This document shows positions 33,373 to 41,239 of a stretch of 42,623 nt of DNA, piece by piece. Every line of letters begins with the position of its first letter. The first letter of the stretch is position 1. The position numbers were made by a program, and so were the translations under genes. The stretch covers positions 1-42,623 of the forward strand of contig CANOKL010000038.1 of the NCBI GenBank assembly GCA_947566645.1. The letters run 5' to 3'. The notes under the pieces were generated by a model. The model made no database searches. It had not been told where the DNA came from and was given only the letters and a program-made list of their open reading frames with translations. The stretch is from an uncultured Lachnospiraceae bacterium. Its GTDB lineage: Bacteria; Bacillota; Clostridia; Lachnospirales; Lachnospiraceae.

Positions 33373-33590
33373 AAACTGTTTTACATTTCCGCTCCCATAG
33401 TTGTAGCTTACGACGGGGGCTGTTCCCATAGAAAAGCCGATATAAAGCGTTGTTAAAAAGAACTGCGAATAGATGAGTACCGTAATCGCAGCTACGCCGT
33501 CCTCCCCTAGCAGCTTCATCATCGTTACATTAAACAGAAATGTCGTTATGGCAGTCGAACACTGGCTTAGGGCGTCTGCTTCCCTTATTT
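33373..33590 (-). pseudogene. Internal remnant of a MATE-family efflux pump gene
   Basis: In one frame the minus strand reads ALSQCSTAITTFLFNVTMM, then LGEDGVAAITVLIYSQFF and GFSMGTAPVVSYNYGSGN, a textbook segment of MATE multidrug/Na+ antiporters. A TAA lies just upstream and the similarity stops abruptly after NVKQF. About 72 codons of an expected 450 remain, with no start. The fragment lies between the stop of the serine hydrolase (33595) and the methyltransferase, fused in frame to the latter's upstream region. It marks a deletion or replacement at this site. Confidence 0.82.
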
Positions 33591-33594
33591 ACAA

Positions 33595-34572
33595 CTATTT
33601 TTCAAAAATCGGCTCAACATAGTTCTTGATAAAATCAATCCTGTCCTTTGCTCTTGGCAGAAAAAGAGAGGTAATGGCAACAACCATATTCTTTTCTGGA
33701 CTAACATAAATAATATTTCCTCCATCACCCATTGCTGCATATCCGTTATCCCGCTCACTAACCCACCACAAATAACCGTATGGCAGATTACGCTGTTTCC
33801 ATCGGCTCTGTTCCGATGTGCTTTCTACAACCCATTTTTCGGAGATAATGCGTTCTCCATTCCAAATACCCTTACTCAAAAATAACTGTCCTATTTTAGC
33901 CATATCCATTGGTGAAAGAGTAAGTCCCCACCCTGCCGTATTTATACCTGTCGGACTTGCAACCCAGCCGCTTATATCGGTTGCTTTAGAAAAAGCCATC
34001 TGTTCTTCCTTGCTATGAAAAATAATACTCTTTTCAACGGTAATGCACAATGGGTCAAACAGATTTTCTTTTGCAAAATCCAATACCGATTGTCCTGTTA
34101 CTTTTACAAGGATACCCGATAGAATATCAGGGCCAATAATCGGAGCATATCGAAACTTTCCGATATGTCCTTTGCCGCCTAACTTATCAAGCGAAAACTT
34201 TACCCAATCCATACTTGTGAAATACTTTATATACGGATTGAACATATATTTATAAGGAGCGGTCATTGTAAGCATATTTCTTATTGTGATGTTCTGTATC
34301 GTTTTTTCGCCTCTTTTGACAGTATATTCTGGATAGAACTCTAGTACTTTTTGCTCAATGCTGTCTATATAGCCCTTGTCCAAAGTAATTCCAAACAATA
34401 TAGAAATAATGCTCTTTGTTACCGAAAAAATATGAATGCGGCCAGCTCTCGTAAAACCGTTATAATAATTTTCATAAACGGATTTCCCATCTTTTAATAT
34501 AATCATACCTGCCATATTGGAATAATCCTTGCTAATGATATTTTCCAGTCTTGTAATTTGTTCCTGCTTCAT
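33595..34572 (-). CDS. Serine hydrolase of the class C beta-lactamase/penicillin-binding fold
   Basis: A 325-residue protein of PF00144 type. The nucleophile motif is SVTK at residues 50-53 (SxxK), followed by a second motif around FRYAPIIGPD (Tyr of YxN/YxS type) and a third-motif-like GDGGNIIYVSP. No signal peptide or membrane anchor is evident, which points to a cytosolic esterase, peptidase or D-amino-acid amidase rather than a secreted lactamase. It lies 31 nt behind the MerR gene in the same direction, so it is probably the MerR-regulated gene. Resistance to beta-lactams should not be inferred. A+T-rich relative to the window's left half. Confidence 0.86.
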   Translation of the reverse strand: MKQEQITRLENIISKDYSNMAGMIILKDGKSVYENYYNGFTRAGRIHIFSVTKSIISILFGITLDKGYIDSIEQKVLEFYPEYTVKRGEKTIQNITIRNMLTMTAPYKYMFNPYIKYFTSMDWVKFSLDKLGGKGHIGKFRYAPIIGPDILSGILVKVTGQSVLDFAKENLFDPLCITVEKSIIFHSKEEQMAFSKATDISGWVASPTGINTAGWGLTLSPMDMAKIGQLFLSKGIWNGERIISEKWVVESTSEQSRWKQRNLPYGYLWWVSERDNGYAAMGDGGNIIYVSPEKNMVVAITSLFLPRAKDRIDFIKNYVEPIFEK

Positions 34573-34603
34573 TTATCCTTCCCCCATAATTAGCTTCAAT
34601 TTA

Positions 34604-35434
34604 TCACTTTGATGTAAGTTTTTTAACAGGATAATATATTTCAGTTATATTATCTTTTGCATCTACAATCTGTGATGGGTCTGTCACATAGACTTCAAAC
34701 AGAGCATCTGTATTCTGATATCCCTCTTTTTCCGCCCATTCTCTCTGTTTAGCGTAAACAGAAGAAAGCTGTGTATATGACCCGTGTAAAACCGTTTTCA
34801 GGCATAATCCAGGGCAAAAATCCCTCGTTCCAGTTACATACTCTTGTACAGGAATAGCAAACTCTGTATCCAAACCAGACGGAGTGTATTCTGCGCTATG
34901 GAATAGCACCATTGGTTCACCACTCGTTGTTAGCTTATCGGCTGCAATCCTTTTGAATAGTTTTTCATAACACTTGATATATTCGCCAGGAAAATCTTCT
35001 GCTTGTACCATTTTCCGAATAGATAAAAGATACATTTCAGGTACATCTACAAGCTGAACATCTATCTCGTCCATATACGACATGATGGATTCGCCCCGCT
35101 CAATAGCCGATATGTCATCCTCTAATTGTGTTAAAATCTGTCTGCAATTATATACCTGTTTTTCGATTTCCTTTTTCTTTTGAATAAACGCAAGATATAA
35201 ATTATCATCTTGTACTTCTTCCGACTGTAAAATTGCCTTAATTTCATCTAACGAAAAAGAATACGCCTTTAACCGGTTGATAAACAACATTTTTTCAAGC
35301 TGTTCAATCGCATAATAGCGATAACCATTTTCGGGATTAACCTCACCTGGCTCAAGCAAACCAATTTCGGCATAGTAGCGAAGTGTCTTTGTTGATACCT
35401 TGCATATATTTGAAAATTCTCCGATTGATAACAT
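34604..35434 (-). CDS. MerR-family regulator with GyrI-like effector domain (BmrR type)
   Basis: A 276-residue regulator. Residues 1-70 are a MerR DNA-binding domain (MLSIGEFSNICKVSTKTLRYYAEIGLL with NGYRYY), about 75-125 the antiparallel coiled-coil dimer helix, and about 130-276 a GyrI-like multidrug-binding domain with PEMYLLSIRK, the TVLHGSY strand and FEVYVTDP. Such proteins sense hydrophobic or cationic compounds and activate efflux or detoxification genes. The start at 35434 has AAGGAGG upstream. Its promoter has the elongated spacer typical of MerR targets, so it and the serine hydrolase are probably auto-activated together. Confidence 0.9.
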   Translation of the reverse strand: MLSIGEFSNICKVSTKTLRYYAEIGLLEPGEVNPENGYRYYAIEQLEKMLFINRLKAYSFSLDEIKAILQSEEVQDDNLYLAFIQKKKEIEKQVYNCRQILTQLEDDISAIERGESIMSYMDEIDVQLVDVPEMYLLSIRKMVQAEDFPGEYIKCYEKLFKRIAADKLTTSGEPMVLFHSAEYTPSGLDTEFAIPVQEYVTGTRDFCPGLCLKTVLHGSYTQLSSVYAKQREWAEKEGYQNTDALFEVYVTDPSQIVDAKDNITEIYYPVKKLTSK

Positions 35435-35457
35435 AAAAATCCTCCTTGTCGCTATAT

Positions 35458-35488
35458 AGTATAAACCTTGCCGTAAGGGAAAGGTCAA
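35458..35488 (-). promoter_or_regulatory. MerR-type promoter with 19-bp spacer and internal dyad
   Basis: On the minus strand, TTGACC (35483-35488), a 19-bp spacer and TATACT (35458-35463). The spacer contains the dyad CCTTTCC-CTTAC-GGCAAGG, one mismatch per arm. Over-long spacers with a central dyad are the hallmark of promoters untwisted by MerR-family activators. Confidence 0.78.
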
Positions 35489-35499
35489 CGGGGATTTAT

Positions 35500-35617
35500 A
35501 CTAACGCATCCAGCCCATTTAAAAGTCGCTTTCAGCGAGGGGTCGGATGCCGAAACCACCACTTTACTGGCTCGGATGCCGTGCAGCAGGGTGCACGGCC
35601 CCGTGAATAGTAACGCT
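35500..35617. repeat. MITE-family copy, near full length
   Basis: Shares AACGCATCCAGCCCATTTAAAA, CGCTTTCAGCGAGGGG and AACCACCACTTTA (each shorter than the whole element) with copies at 11854-11920 and 29186-29300. It ends in CCCCGTGAATAGTAACG. It separates the MerR promoter from the DUF3800 RNA promoter. Confidence 0.75.
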
Positions 35618-35642
35618 CCAAATTCATTTACAAAAATTTCAC

Positions 35643-35671
35643 TTGTATTTTTTTGCCCTTTCGCATATACT
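35643..35671 (+). promoter_or_regulatory. Promoter of the DUF3800 leader RNA
   Basis: TTGTAT (35643-35648), a 17-bp spacer and TATACT (35666-35671). Transcription would start about 35678-35681, immediately before the first hairpin. The -35 match is moderate; spacing and -10 are good. Confidence 0.6.
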
Positions 35672-35678
35672 GAATATA

Positions 35679-35756
35679 AAGAAATCAGTGATTTCTCTTG
35701 GGCTGGTCGCAAGACCCAGGCCCATCAAGGGCGGGGAAGTTCCCCGCCATTTTTTT
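35679..35756 (+). ncRNA. Compact structured RNA with its own terminator, upstream of DUF3800 gene
   Basis: About 78 nt containing three stems. GAAATCAGTGATTTC (35681-35695) is a small hairpin. GGGCTGGTC-GCAA-GACCCAGGCCC (35700-35723) is a 9-bp GC-rich stem with a GNRA tetraloop and two single-base bulges. GGCGGGGAA/TTCCCCGCC (35730-35748), followed by an A and seven T, is an excellent intrinsic terminator. The DUF3800 start codon lies 25 nt beyond. Structured RNAs near DUF3800 genes have been described as several DUF3800 RNA motifs; membership of this sequence in one of them is inferred, not tested. Confidence 0.65.
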
Positions 35757-35781
35757 ACAAACGCTGCAGAGGTGACTGACA

Positions 35782-36459
35782 TTGAAAGAACTTAGTATTT
35801 TCATAGATGAATCCGGTGATTTCGGCGAATATGACCACCATTCGCCTTACTACATAATTACAATGGTTTTTCATGACCAACGGGAAGATATCCAGCCTGC
35901 CATTTCAAATCTGAACCAGGAACTTTCTTACCTAAATCTTGATAACCTTTGCATACATACAGGCCCTATCATCCGCAAAGAAGAAATTTATACCAGCATG
36001 TCCGTCAATGAGCGCCGCCGCATCTTCAATAAAATGGTCGCATTCATCCGTCAGATCCATATCCGCTACAAATGTTTTTATATTGAGAAAAAACACATAT
36101 CGGACGTGGTTGAAGCTACCGGCAGGCTGTCCAGACAGATTTCACAGTTCATCCGGGAGCACTATGAGGATTTTCTTGCCTTTGACATTGTAAAAATCTA
36201 CTACGATAACGGCCAGGTAGAAGTCAGCAAGATACTTTCCTCCGTTTTCAACGCCCTGCTTCCCAAACCGGTTTTCCGCAAGGTAATGCCTTCGAAATAT
36301 AAACTTTTCCAAGCTGCTGATCTGCTTTGTACGCTTGAACTGGTCAAGCTTAAATTAGAAAATAATATGTTTTCCAAATCAGAAAAAATCTTCTTCGGAA
36401 ATACCCGTGACCTAAAGAAAAATTACATAAAGCCTTTGAGCAAAAAGGAATGGTCATAA
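35782..36459 (+). CDS. DUF3800 protein (RNase H-like fold, predicted nuclease)
   Basis: A 225-residue protein starting with the family hallmark FIDESGDFG (residues 7-15), whose Asp and Glu are predicted metal ligands of an RNase H-like fold. Further conserved points are YYIITMVF, KIYYDNGQ (about 136-143) and FQAADLLCTLEL near the C-terminus with the late Asp. The only well-placed start is TTG at 35782, with GAGGTG 7 nt upstream; an ATG start is absent. Expression must come through the terminator of the preceding small RNA, so level is probably kept low. DUF3800 genes are frequent in defence and mobile regions; the target is unknown. No partner protein gene is adjacent. Confidence 0.85.
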   Translation: MKELSIFIDESGDFGEYDHHSPYYIITMVFHDQREDIQPAISNLNQELSYLNLDNLCIHTGPIIRKEEIYTSMSVNERRRIFNKMVAFIRQIHIRYKCFYIEKKHISDVVEATGRLSRQISQFIREHYEDFLAFDIVKIYYDNGQVEVSKILSSVFNALLPKPVFRKVMPSKYKLFQAADLLCTLELVKLKLENNMFSKSEKIFFGNTRDLKKNYIKPLSKKEWS

Positions 36460-36587
36460 ATTGGTTTTTTATGCGCCCAGATCATCCGGACTGGCGATTC
36501 CTTGGAGAAAACTGGGGAGTATCCACCCAAAAATTAATATTTAAGCAATTCATGTTTCGTAATCGCGTTTATTCCATGGCGGATTGC

Positions 36588-36863
36588 CTAAAAGCCTTTC
36601 GATTCACACGATAACTCATATGAAAATACGGCTGGCCAGACTACAAGCAGGATTGTTGCCGCATTCCACGCTCCTTTTCCCGCTTCATAGCCCATGGCCG
36701 GTACTTCTGCCTTAAAAACAAATACAGCAATAATAAGCGCAATCAGCATACCATAGGGAGCAGCTTTCGCCACTCCCCATCCAAATTTCATAATCATCAT
36801 CAAAAGGAAAAAAACAGGTATTAACGCTGCCGCCAAATATGGTATTCCCATTGGTAAATTCAT
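36588..36863 (-). pseudogene. Truncated L-lactate permease-like gene (N-terminal part)
   Basis: Encodes 91 residues, MNLPMGIPYLAAALIPVFF through GWGVAKAAPYGMLIALIIA and GKGAWNAATILLVVWPAVF, matching the first helices of LctP/GlcP lactate-glycolate permeases, which normally exceed 500 residues. It then ends in an unrelated tail. It begins 3 nt after the nhaC stop and was evidently the last gene of the operon. The remainder is not found before the DUF3800 gene, so the region beyond was replaced or deleted. An expressed 91-residue peptide with two or three helices is unlikely to transport. Confidence 0.78.
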
Positions 36864-36866
36864 CCT

Positions 36867-38300
36867 TTACACCTTCTCACCTTTCTTATTCCACATAGGC
36901 TTCTCGTCCTTATCCCACATACCAAATCCTGTTACCGCACAAATAATCGAGAAGACCGGAACCGCATATACCAGCCACGCGTAAGGAATATACGCCGTAT
37001 TGCTTACACCCAGGGTTGTCGCTATGTACATTGCCGTGATTCCCCATGGAACCAGAAGACAACCCAGCACTCCGGAATCTTCAAGCATACGCGATAATAC
37101 CCTTCTGCTGATACCCATTTTGTCATAGACCTCTTCAAATGTCTGCGCTGTAACAATCATCGTAACAGTCTGCACTCCTGCTACGGCGAATGTCATAATA
37201 TGGCCGTAAATCAAGGTCACAACAATAAGGGATACCTTGTTCTTGATCACTTTCAGCAGCATTTTCTGGGCAATTACATCCATAATTCCGGATGAAGCAA
37301 TAAAAGCCCCCATCGTGCTGGACAAAATATAGATAACCAGAAGCTCCGTCATACTGACGATTCCTCCCCGGTTCAGCATAGGATTCACAATGTCCACTCC
37401 CGTATCAATGCTGAATCCGTTGTAAGCATAATTTAAAAGGTCAATAAAGCTTGTGCCCTGAAAGACCATTCCGAATATGATACTGATCCCAGCCGTAATC
37501 CCCAGTCCCAAAATGGCAGGGATCTTAAAAGCAGATACTAACAATACCAGGACTGCCGGTAAGATCAAAACAACTGAGATATGGAAATTATCCGCCAGTG
37601 TATTGCAGATCAGATTTGCCTTTTCCGTATCCATTGCCCCGCCGCCATATATGAAACCAGCAACTGTATACATTACCGCACAGACAAGCGCCGCCGGAAT
37701 CGTCGAATAATACATCGAATTAATATGGTCATACAGGCCTACTTTTGTAATACCGGCGGCCAGGTTCGTACAATCAGACAGCGGCGACATCTTATCTCCA
37801 AAATATGCACCGCTTGCAACCGCGCCGACTACCAGCGGCACCGGAAGGCTTGTGGTGGACGCTACGCCGACCATGGCAATCCCCATCGTTGCGATGGAGC
37901 CAAATGAGGTCCCTGTAAACAGCGACGTAAAACAGCAGAGGATAAAAGTCAGCGGCAGCAGGATGACCGGCGAGATTAATTTCATTCCATAATACATAAG
38001 CGACGGAACAGTCCCGTTTGCCATCCACAGGCCTACCAGCATACCCACCATGATGACTACAAGAAATGTAATGCTGCAGTCTTTTAATGTAGACATAACC
38101 GTATCTTCAATATCTCCCCACGGCACCCTGAGGCTGAGCGCCAGAATACAGGCAAGCGCCGCTCCGATAAAAACCGTAAGCGCTGTATTTACTCCGATAT
38201 TCGTCAATACAATAATGACTGCTATAATCACAATAAACCCAATTAATGCAAATGCAATGCCGGGTGTTTTCTGTTCCCGTATTTCTTTTTTTGTTTCCAT
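36867..38300 (-). CDS. Na+/H+ antiporter, NhaC/MleN family
   Basis: A 477-residue membrane protein with about eleven helices. Family motifs include FTGTSFGSIATMGIAMVGV, GAVASGAYFGDKMSPLSDCTNLAA (with the functional Asp) and LEDSGVLGCLLVPWGITAMYIA. NhaC relatives exchange Na+ for H+, or malate for lactate in MleN. Placement between an M20 peptidase gene and a lactate-permease remnant, in an amino-acid catabolic operon, suggests Na+-coupled import of the substrate or export of an end product. The start at 38300 has AAGGAG upstream; a TTG 6 codons earlier overlaps that site. Confidence 0.9.
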   Translation of the reverse strand: METKKEIREQKTPGIAFALIGFIVIIAVIIVLTNIGVNTALTVFIGAALACILALSLRVPWGDIEDTVMSTLKDCSITFLVVIMVGMLVGLWMANGTVPSLMYYGMKLISPVILLPLTFILCCFTSLFTGTSFGSIATMGIAMVGVASTTSLPVPLVVGAVASGAYFGDKMSPLSDCTNLAAGITKVGLYDHINSMYYSTIPAALVCAVMYTVAGFIYGGGAMDTEKANLICNTLADNFHISVVLILPAVLVLLVSAFKIPAILGLGITAGISIIFGMVFQGTSFIDLLNYAYNGFSIDTGVDIVNPMLNRGGIVSMTELLVIYILSSTMGAFIASSGIMDVIAQKMLLKVIKNKVSLIVVTLIYGHIMTFAVAGVQTVTMIVTAQTFEEVYDKMGISRRVLSRMLEDSGVLGCLLVPWGITAMYIATTLGVSNTAYIPYAWLVYAVPVFSIICAVTGFGMWDKDEKPMWNKKGEKV

Positions 38301-38336
38301 ATTTTTTCTCCTTGTCAAGTATGAAAGTCTTCCAAA

Positions 38337-39506
38337 CTAATTCATCTCATGAACAGCCATTGCAAAGAGGGCTGCCCGTTCAAACAGAGAATCAACCATC
38401 CCGTACTCTCTCGTATTGTGTACAAAGTCACCCGTCACACCGCATGCACAGATCACCGGTATACCAGCTTTCGCGATATTGCCCGCGTCTGTAACTCCGC
38501 CCTGGACTACTTTTCCAAAGGTTTTATAACCATTCTCTGCGGCAACTTTATTCACAAAATCGAACAGTTTCGTGATTTCCGGCGTCTCTGAAAACGGCGG
38601 CATCTTGGAAATGAACTTCGTAAATTCGGACGTTGTCCCTTCGATATAGCTCTTTCCGATAATCTCCTCCATCTGTCTCTGTACACGTTCCTCCTCATCA
38701 GCCCCGTTCGCACGGATATCCACGATAAAGCTGCACAGATCTGGAATGGCGCTGCTATGGCGTCCGCCTTCCACTACGGTCGCAGAGACAGTCGTGCCTT
38801 TTTCATGATCCGTCAGATTTATCACATCAGAAAGCTTCCGAATCGTCTCATGCACCGGATTGACCGCCTTATAGAATTCGTTTCCTGCATGCCCTCCTGC
38901 GCCGTGTACCTTTACCCGATAGGTAATCTGGCACTTCTGACCGACACAGAGCTCATTCTTAAGATTCGCACATTCGAAATTAAACCCGCACAGAGCCTTG
39001 CGGCTGTACTCTGTAATCAGCTTGTCGCAGTCGTTCCCCTCATGGTCATATTCTTCCTCGCATGCAAAAGCGATGGTAATCGGCCGCGCATGGTATCCAA
39101 CATGATTCAAAGCCTTTACGGCATAGAGAGCGATGATGACGCCCCCCTTCATATCACAAACCCCCGGTCCGTACATCTTATCTCCTTCTATATGGAAGGG
39201 ATTCTCACCGTTAAATGTTCCCACCGGAAAGACCGTATCCAGATGTCCGGAGAACTGAATCGGTTTCCCCGGCCTGTCCGCGCCCAGAATCCCCGTGAGA
39301 AGGCCGCAGCGGTCAGGAGCAACCTCCGTAGTACTGCACACGAAACCTTCTGCCTCAAATTCCCGAATTGCCCATGCACGAACCCGTTCCATATTTTCCT
39401 TTTCTTCTGTCTGGCCTTCCAGGTTAATAAATTCTTTCAGCTTATCCAGCATTTCCTGCTTATGGCACTCAATATATTCCTTAATCTGACTGGTAATCGC
39501 ACTCAT
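38337..39506 (-). CDS. M20-family metallopeptidase (YgeY/ArgE/DapE/CPG2 type)
   Basis: A 389-residue zinc hydrolase. The dinuclear metal site is visible: His and Asp in FSGHLDTVFP, Asp in CDMKGG, the Glu pair in FACEEEYDHEG and a late His. The dimerisation lid domain (about 180-295) begins after KCQITYRVKVHGAGGHAG. M20 enzymes remove acyl or amino-acid groups from small amides. In Escherichia coli ygeY lies beside ygeX, the diaminopropionate ammonia-lyase gene, and the same neighbours occur here, so it probably releases 2,3-diaminopropionate from a conjugate (inference). The start at 39506 has AAGGAG 7 nt upstream. It is 103 nt downstream of dpaL. Confidence 0.9.
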   Translation of the reverse strand: MSAITSQIKEYIECHKQEMLDKLKEFINLEGQTEEKENMERVRAWAIREFEAEGFVCSTTEVAPDRCGLLTGILGADRPGKPIQFSGHLDTVFPVGTFNGENPFHIEGDKMYGPGVCDMKGGVIIALYAVKALNHVGYHARPITIAFACEEEYDHEGNDCDKLITEYSRKALCGFNFECANLKNELCVGQKCQITYRVKVHGAGGHAGNEFYKAVNPVHETIRKLSDVINLTDHEKGTTVSATVVEGGRHSSAIPDLCSFIVDIRANGADEEERVQRQMEEIIGKSYIEGTTSEFTKFISKMPPFSETPEITKLFDFVNKVAAENGYKTFGKVVQGGVTDAGNIAKAGIPVICACGVTGDFVHNTREYGMVDSLFERAALFAMAVHEMN

Positions 39507-39609
39507 ATGAATTCTCCTTTTTTTCATTGCCTTTTACTATTCTCCTCCGCTTACAGCCGAATGAAGCTCACCGCGCTGCAGCCAACCTGCGGGAATCTAT
39601 TCTCTTCTT

Positions 39610-40818
39610 CTATGAAAAGCTTGGAAACAATCCATCCCAGACAATCTTTCTGTAATTGTCACGATCCGTATCCCCTTCTGTTGAAAAGCAGAGAATCCTG
39701 GAAGAGGCATCCAGCTTTAACTCTTCCCGAAACCCCCGAAGGTTCGGATTCGTCATGACTTCTGCCACAAATCCTGTCGTTACGGCGCCGCTTTCACCGG
39801 AAATCACCCTCGCATCCCCATCTAACGGATTCCCAAGAATGCGCATTCCCTTAGCCGCCGCGTAATCCGGCATGGAGATAAAATAATCCGCGTGATCCTT
39901 CAGGATTTCCCACCCGATGGTACAAGGTTCTCCGCAGGCCAGGCCTGCCATAATCGTATTCATATCCCCGGACACGAAACGCGGCTTCCCGTCATTTGCT
40001 TTGGCACTTCTGTAGATACAGTCTGCCTTGTCCGGCTCCACAATCGTGATGATTGGTCTTTCTTCCTTATAATAGTCACTAAAAAATCCTGTAACCGCTC
40101 CTGCCATGGCTCCAACGCCAGCCTGCAGGAAGATGTGCGTAGGCTTCCTGTCTTTCATCTGACGGACCGCCTCCAGGGCCATCGTTGTATATCCTTCCAT
40201 GATCCATCCCGGAATCTTTTCATAGCCTTCCCATGCAGTGTCCTGTACCATGATCCAGCCATACTTTTTGGCACATTCATTCGCATGGCGGACAGCGTCG
40301 TCGTAATTCATCTCTGTGATGGACGCCTCGGAACCTAATGCCTGTATATTCCGAAGACGTTCTACAGCGCTTCCCTTTGGCATAAAGACAACACTTTTTT
40401 GCCCGAGCCGGTTCGCCGTCCATGCAATTCCTCTTCCATGGTTGCCGTCCGTCGCCGTAACAAATGTAATCTCTCCCAGCTTCTCACGGATCTCCCGACT
40501 TATAAGCCTGTCAAACGGGAACTCAGAAATGTCTCCTAAAAGCCTCTCGGCAATATAGTTCCCGATACAATAGCTTCCGCCAAGAACCTTGAAGGCATTT
40601 AAGCCAAAACGGTAACTCTCATCCTTCACGCAAAGGCTCTCCACCCCCAGATATCCGGCAAGATTCCCAAGATCGGAAAGCGGCGTCTCCTGATACTCCG
40701 GAAAACTGCTGTGATAAGCCAACGCCTTCTTTGCATGCGCCTTTCCAAAACGCTCCGTTGGAGAAAGCTCCTTTTTCCCCGCATGGTCAATGTGAACCAT
40801 ATTGAACGCTTCTTTCAT
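39610..40818 (-). CDS. dpaL: 2,3-Diaminopropionate ammonia-lyase
   Basis: A 402-residue PLP enzyme (fold type II) of the YgeX/DpaL family, which converts 2,3-diaminopropionate to pyruvate and two ammonia through aminoacrylate. The PLP lysine is Lys77 in LNAFKVLGGSY, the substrate/PLP-phosphate binding loop follows in VTATDGNHGRGIAWTA, and the glycine/serine region in VISGESGAVTTGF is typical. Length is normal. The RBS GGGAGG lies 9 nt upstream of the ATG; it starts 16 nt after ridA. Threonine dehydratase is the closest alternative, but the DESYRFGLNAFK motif and neighbours favour DpaL. Confidence 0.93.
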   Translation of the reverse strand: MKEAFNMVHIDHAGKKELSPTERFGKAHAKKALAYHSSFPEYQETPLSDLGNLAGYLGVESLCVKDESYRFGLNAFKVLGGSYCIGNYIAERLLGDISEFPFDRLISREIREKLGEITFVTATDGNHGRGIAWTANRLGQKSVVFMPKGSAVERLRNIQALGSEASITEMNYDDAVRHANECAKKYGWIMVQDTAWEGYEKIPGWIMEGYTTMALEAVRQMKDRKPTHIFLQAGVGAMAGAVTGFFSDYYKEERPIITIVEPDKADCIYRSAKANDGKPRFVSGDMNTIMAGLACGEPCTIGWEILKDHADYFISMPDYAAAKGMRILGNPLDGDARVISGESGAVTTGFVAEVMTNPNLRGFREELKLDASSRILCFSTEGDTDRDNYRKIVWDGLFPSFS

Positions 40819-40834
40819 TCGCTTCTTCCTCCCC

Positions 40835-41212
40835 TTACTTCACCGCGATGACTTCAATCTCGACCAGGGCATTCTTCGGCAGTGCCGCCACCTGGAATGC
40901 CGCCCTTGCAGGATAAATACCGTCAAAATACTCTCCATAGACTTCATTCATCCTGCCAAAATCATTGATATCCTTTAATAAAACCGTTGTCTTCATCACA
41001 TTGGACATCGAGCTTCCCGCCTCGTCTAAAACTGCCTTTATATTTTCCAATGACTGCCTTGTCTGTACCTCAATTGTGTCTCCTGCAAATTCTCCTGTCT
41101 TCGGGTCAATCGGGAGCTGTCCGGATACATAGATGGTCTGTTCTGTGGCTGTCGCCTGGGAATACGGGCCAATCGCCGCCGGTGCATTTTGGGTTTCTAC
41201 TTTCATCTTCAT
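40835..41212 (-). CDS. ridA: RidA family enamine/imine deaminase
   Basis: A 125-residue trimeric enzyme of the YjgF/YER057c/UK114 superfamily. The catalytic Arg is in [13 protein letters not shown], with [22 protein letters not shown] and the C-terminal VEIEVIAVK all matching the RidA subfamily. RidA hydrolyses 2-aminoacrylate to pyruvate and ammonia, protecting PLP enzymes from damage. The next gene makes exactly that intermediate, so the pairing is functionally direct. AGGAGG is 9 nt upstream of the ATG at 41212. First gene of the catabolic operon, divergent from the GntR gene. Confidence 0.95.
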   Translation of the reverse strand: MKMKVETQNAPAAIGPYSQATATEQTIYVSGQLPIDPKTGEFAGDTIEVQTRQSLENIKAVLDEAGSSMSNVMKTTVLLKDINDFGRMNEVYGEYFDGIYPARAAFQVAALPKNALVEIEVIAVK

Positions 41213-41239
41213 GGTTTTGTACCTCCTGTTTTTATGTTT

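Noticed and set aside
33289..33522. Reading the MATE segment and methyltransferase as one fused enzyme
   Set aside because: The methyltransferase has its own strong RBS and start at 33288, and the MATE part is only an internal slice of a pump with no membrane topology of its own.
33595..34572. Antibiotic-resistance beta-lactamase
   Set aside because: The fold and SxxK motif are shared by many esterases and peptidases. There is no signal peptide and the second and third motifs deviate, so a resistance call is not justified.
36471..36614. 47-codon open frame after the DUF3800 gene
   Set aside because: No adequate RBS, no recognised domain, and it overlaps the end of the truncated permease on the other strand. 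It could be a transposase scrap, but that cannot be supported.
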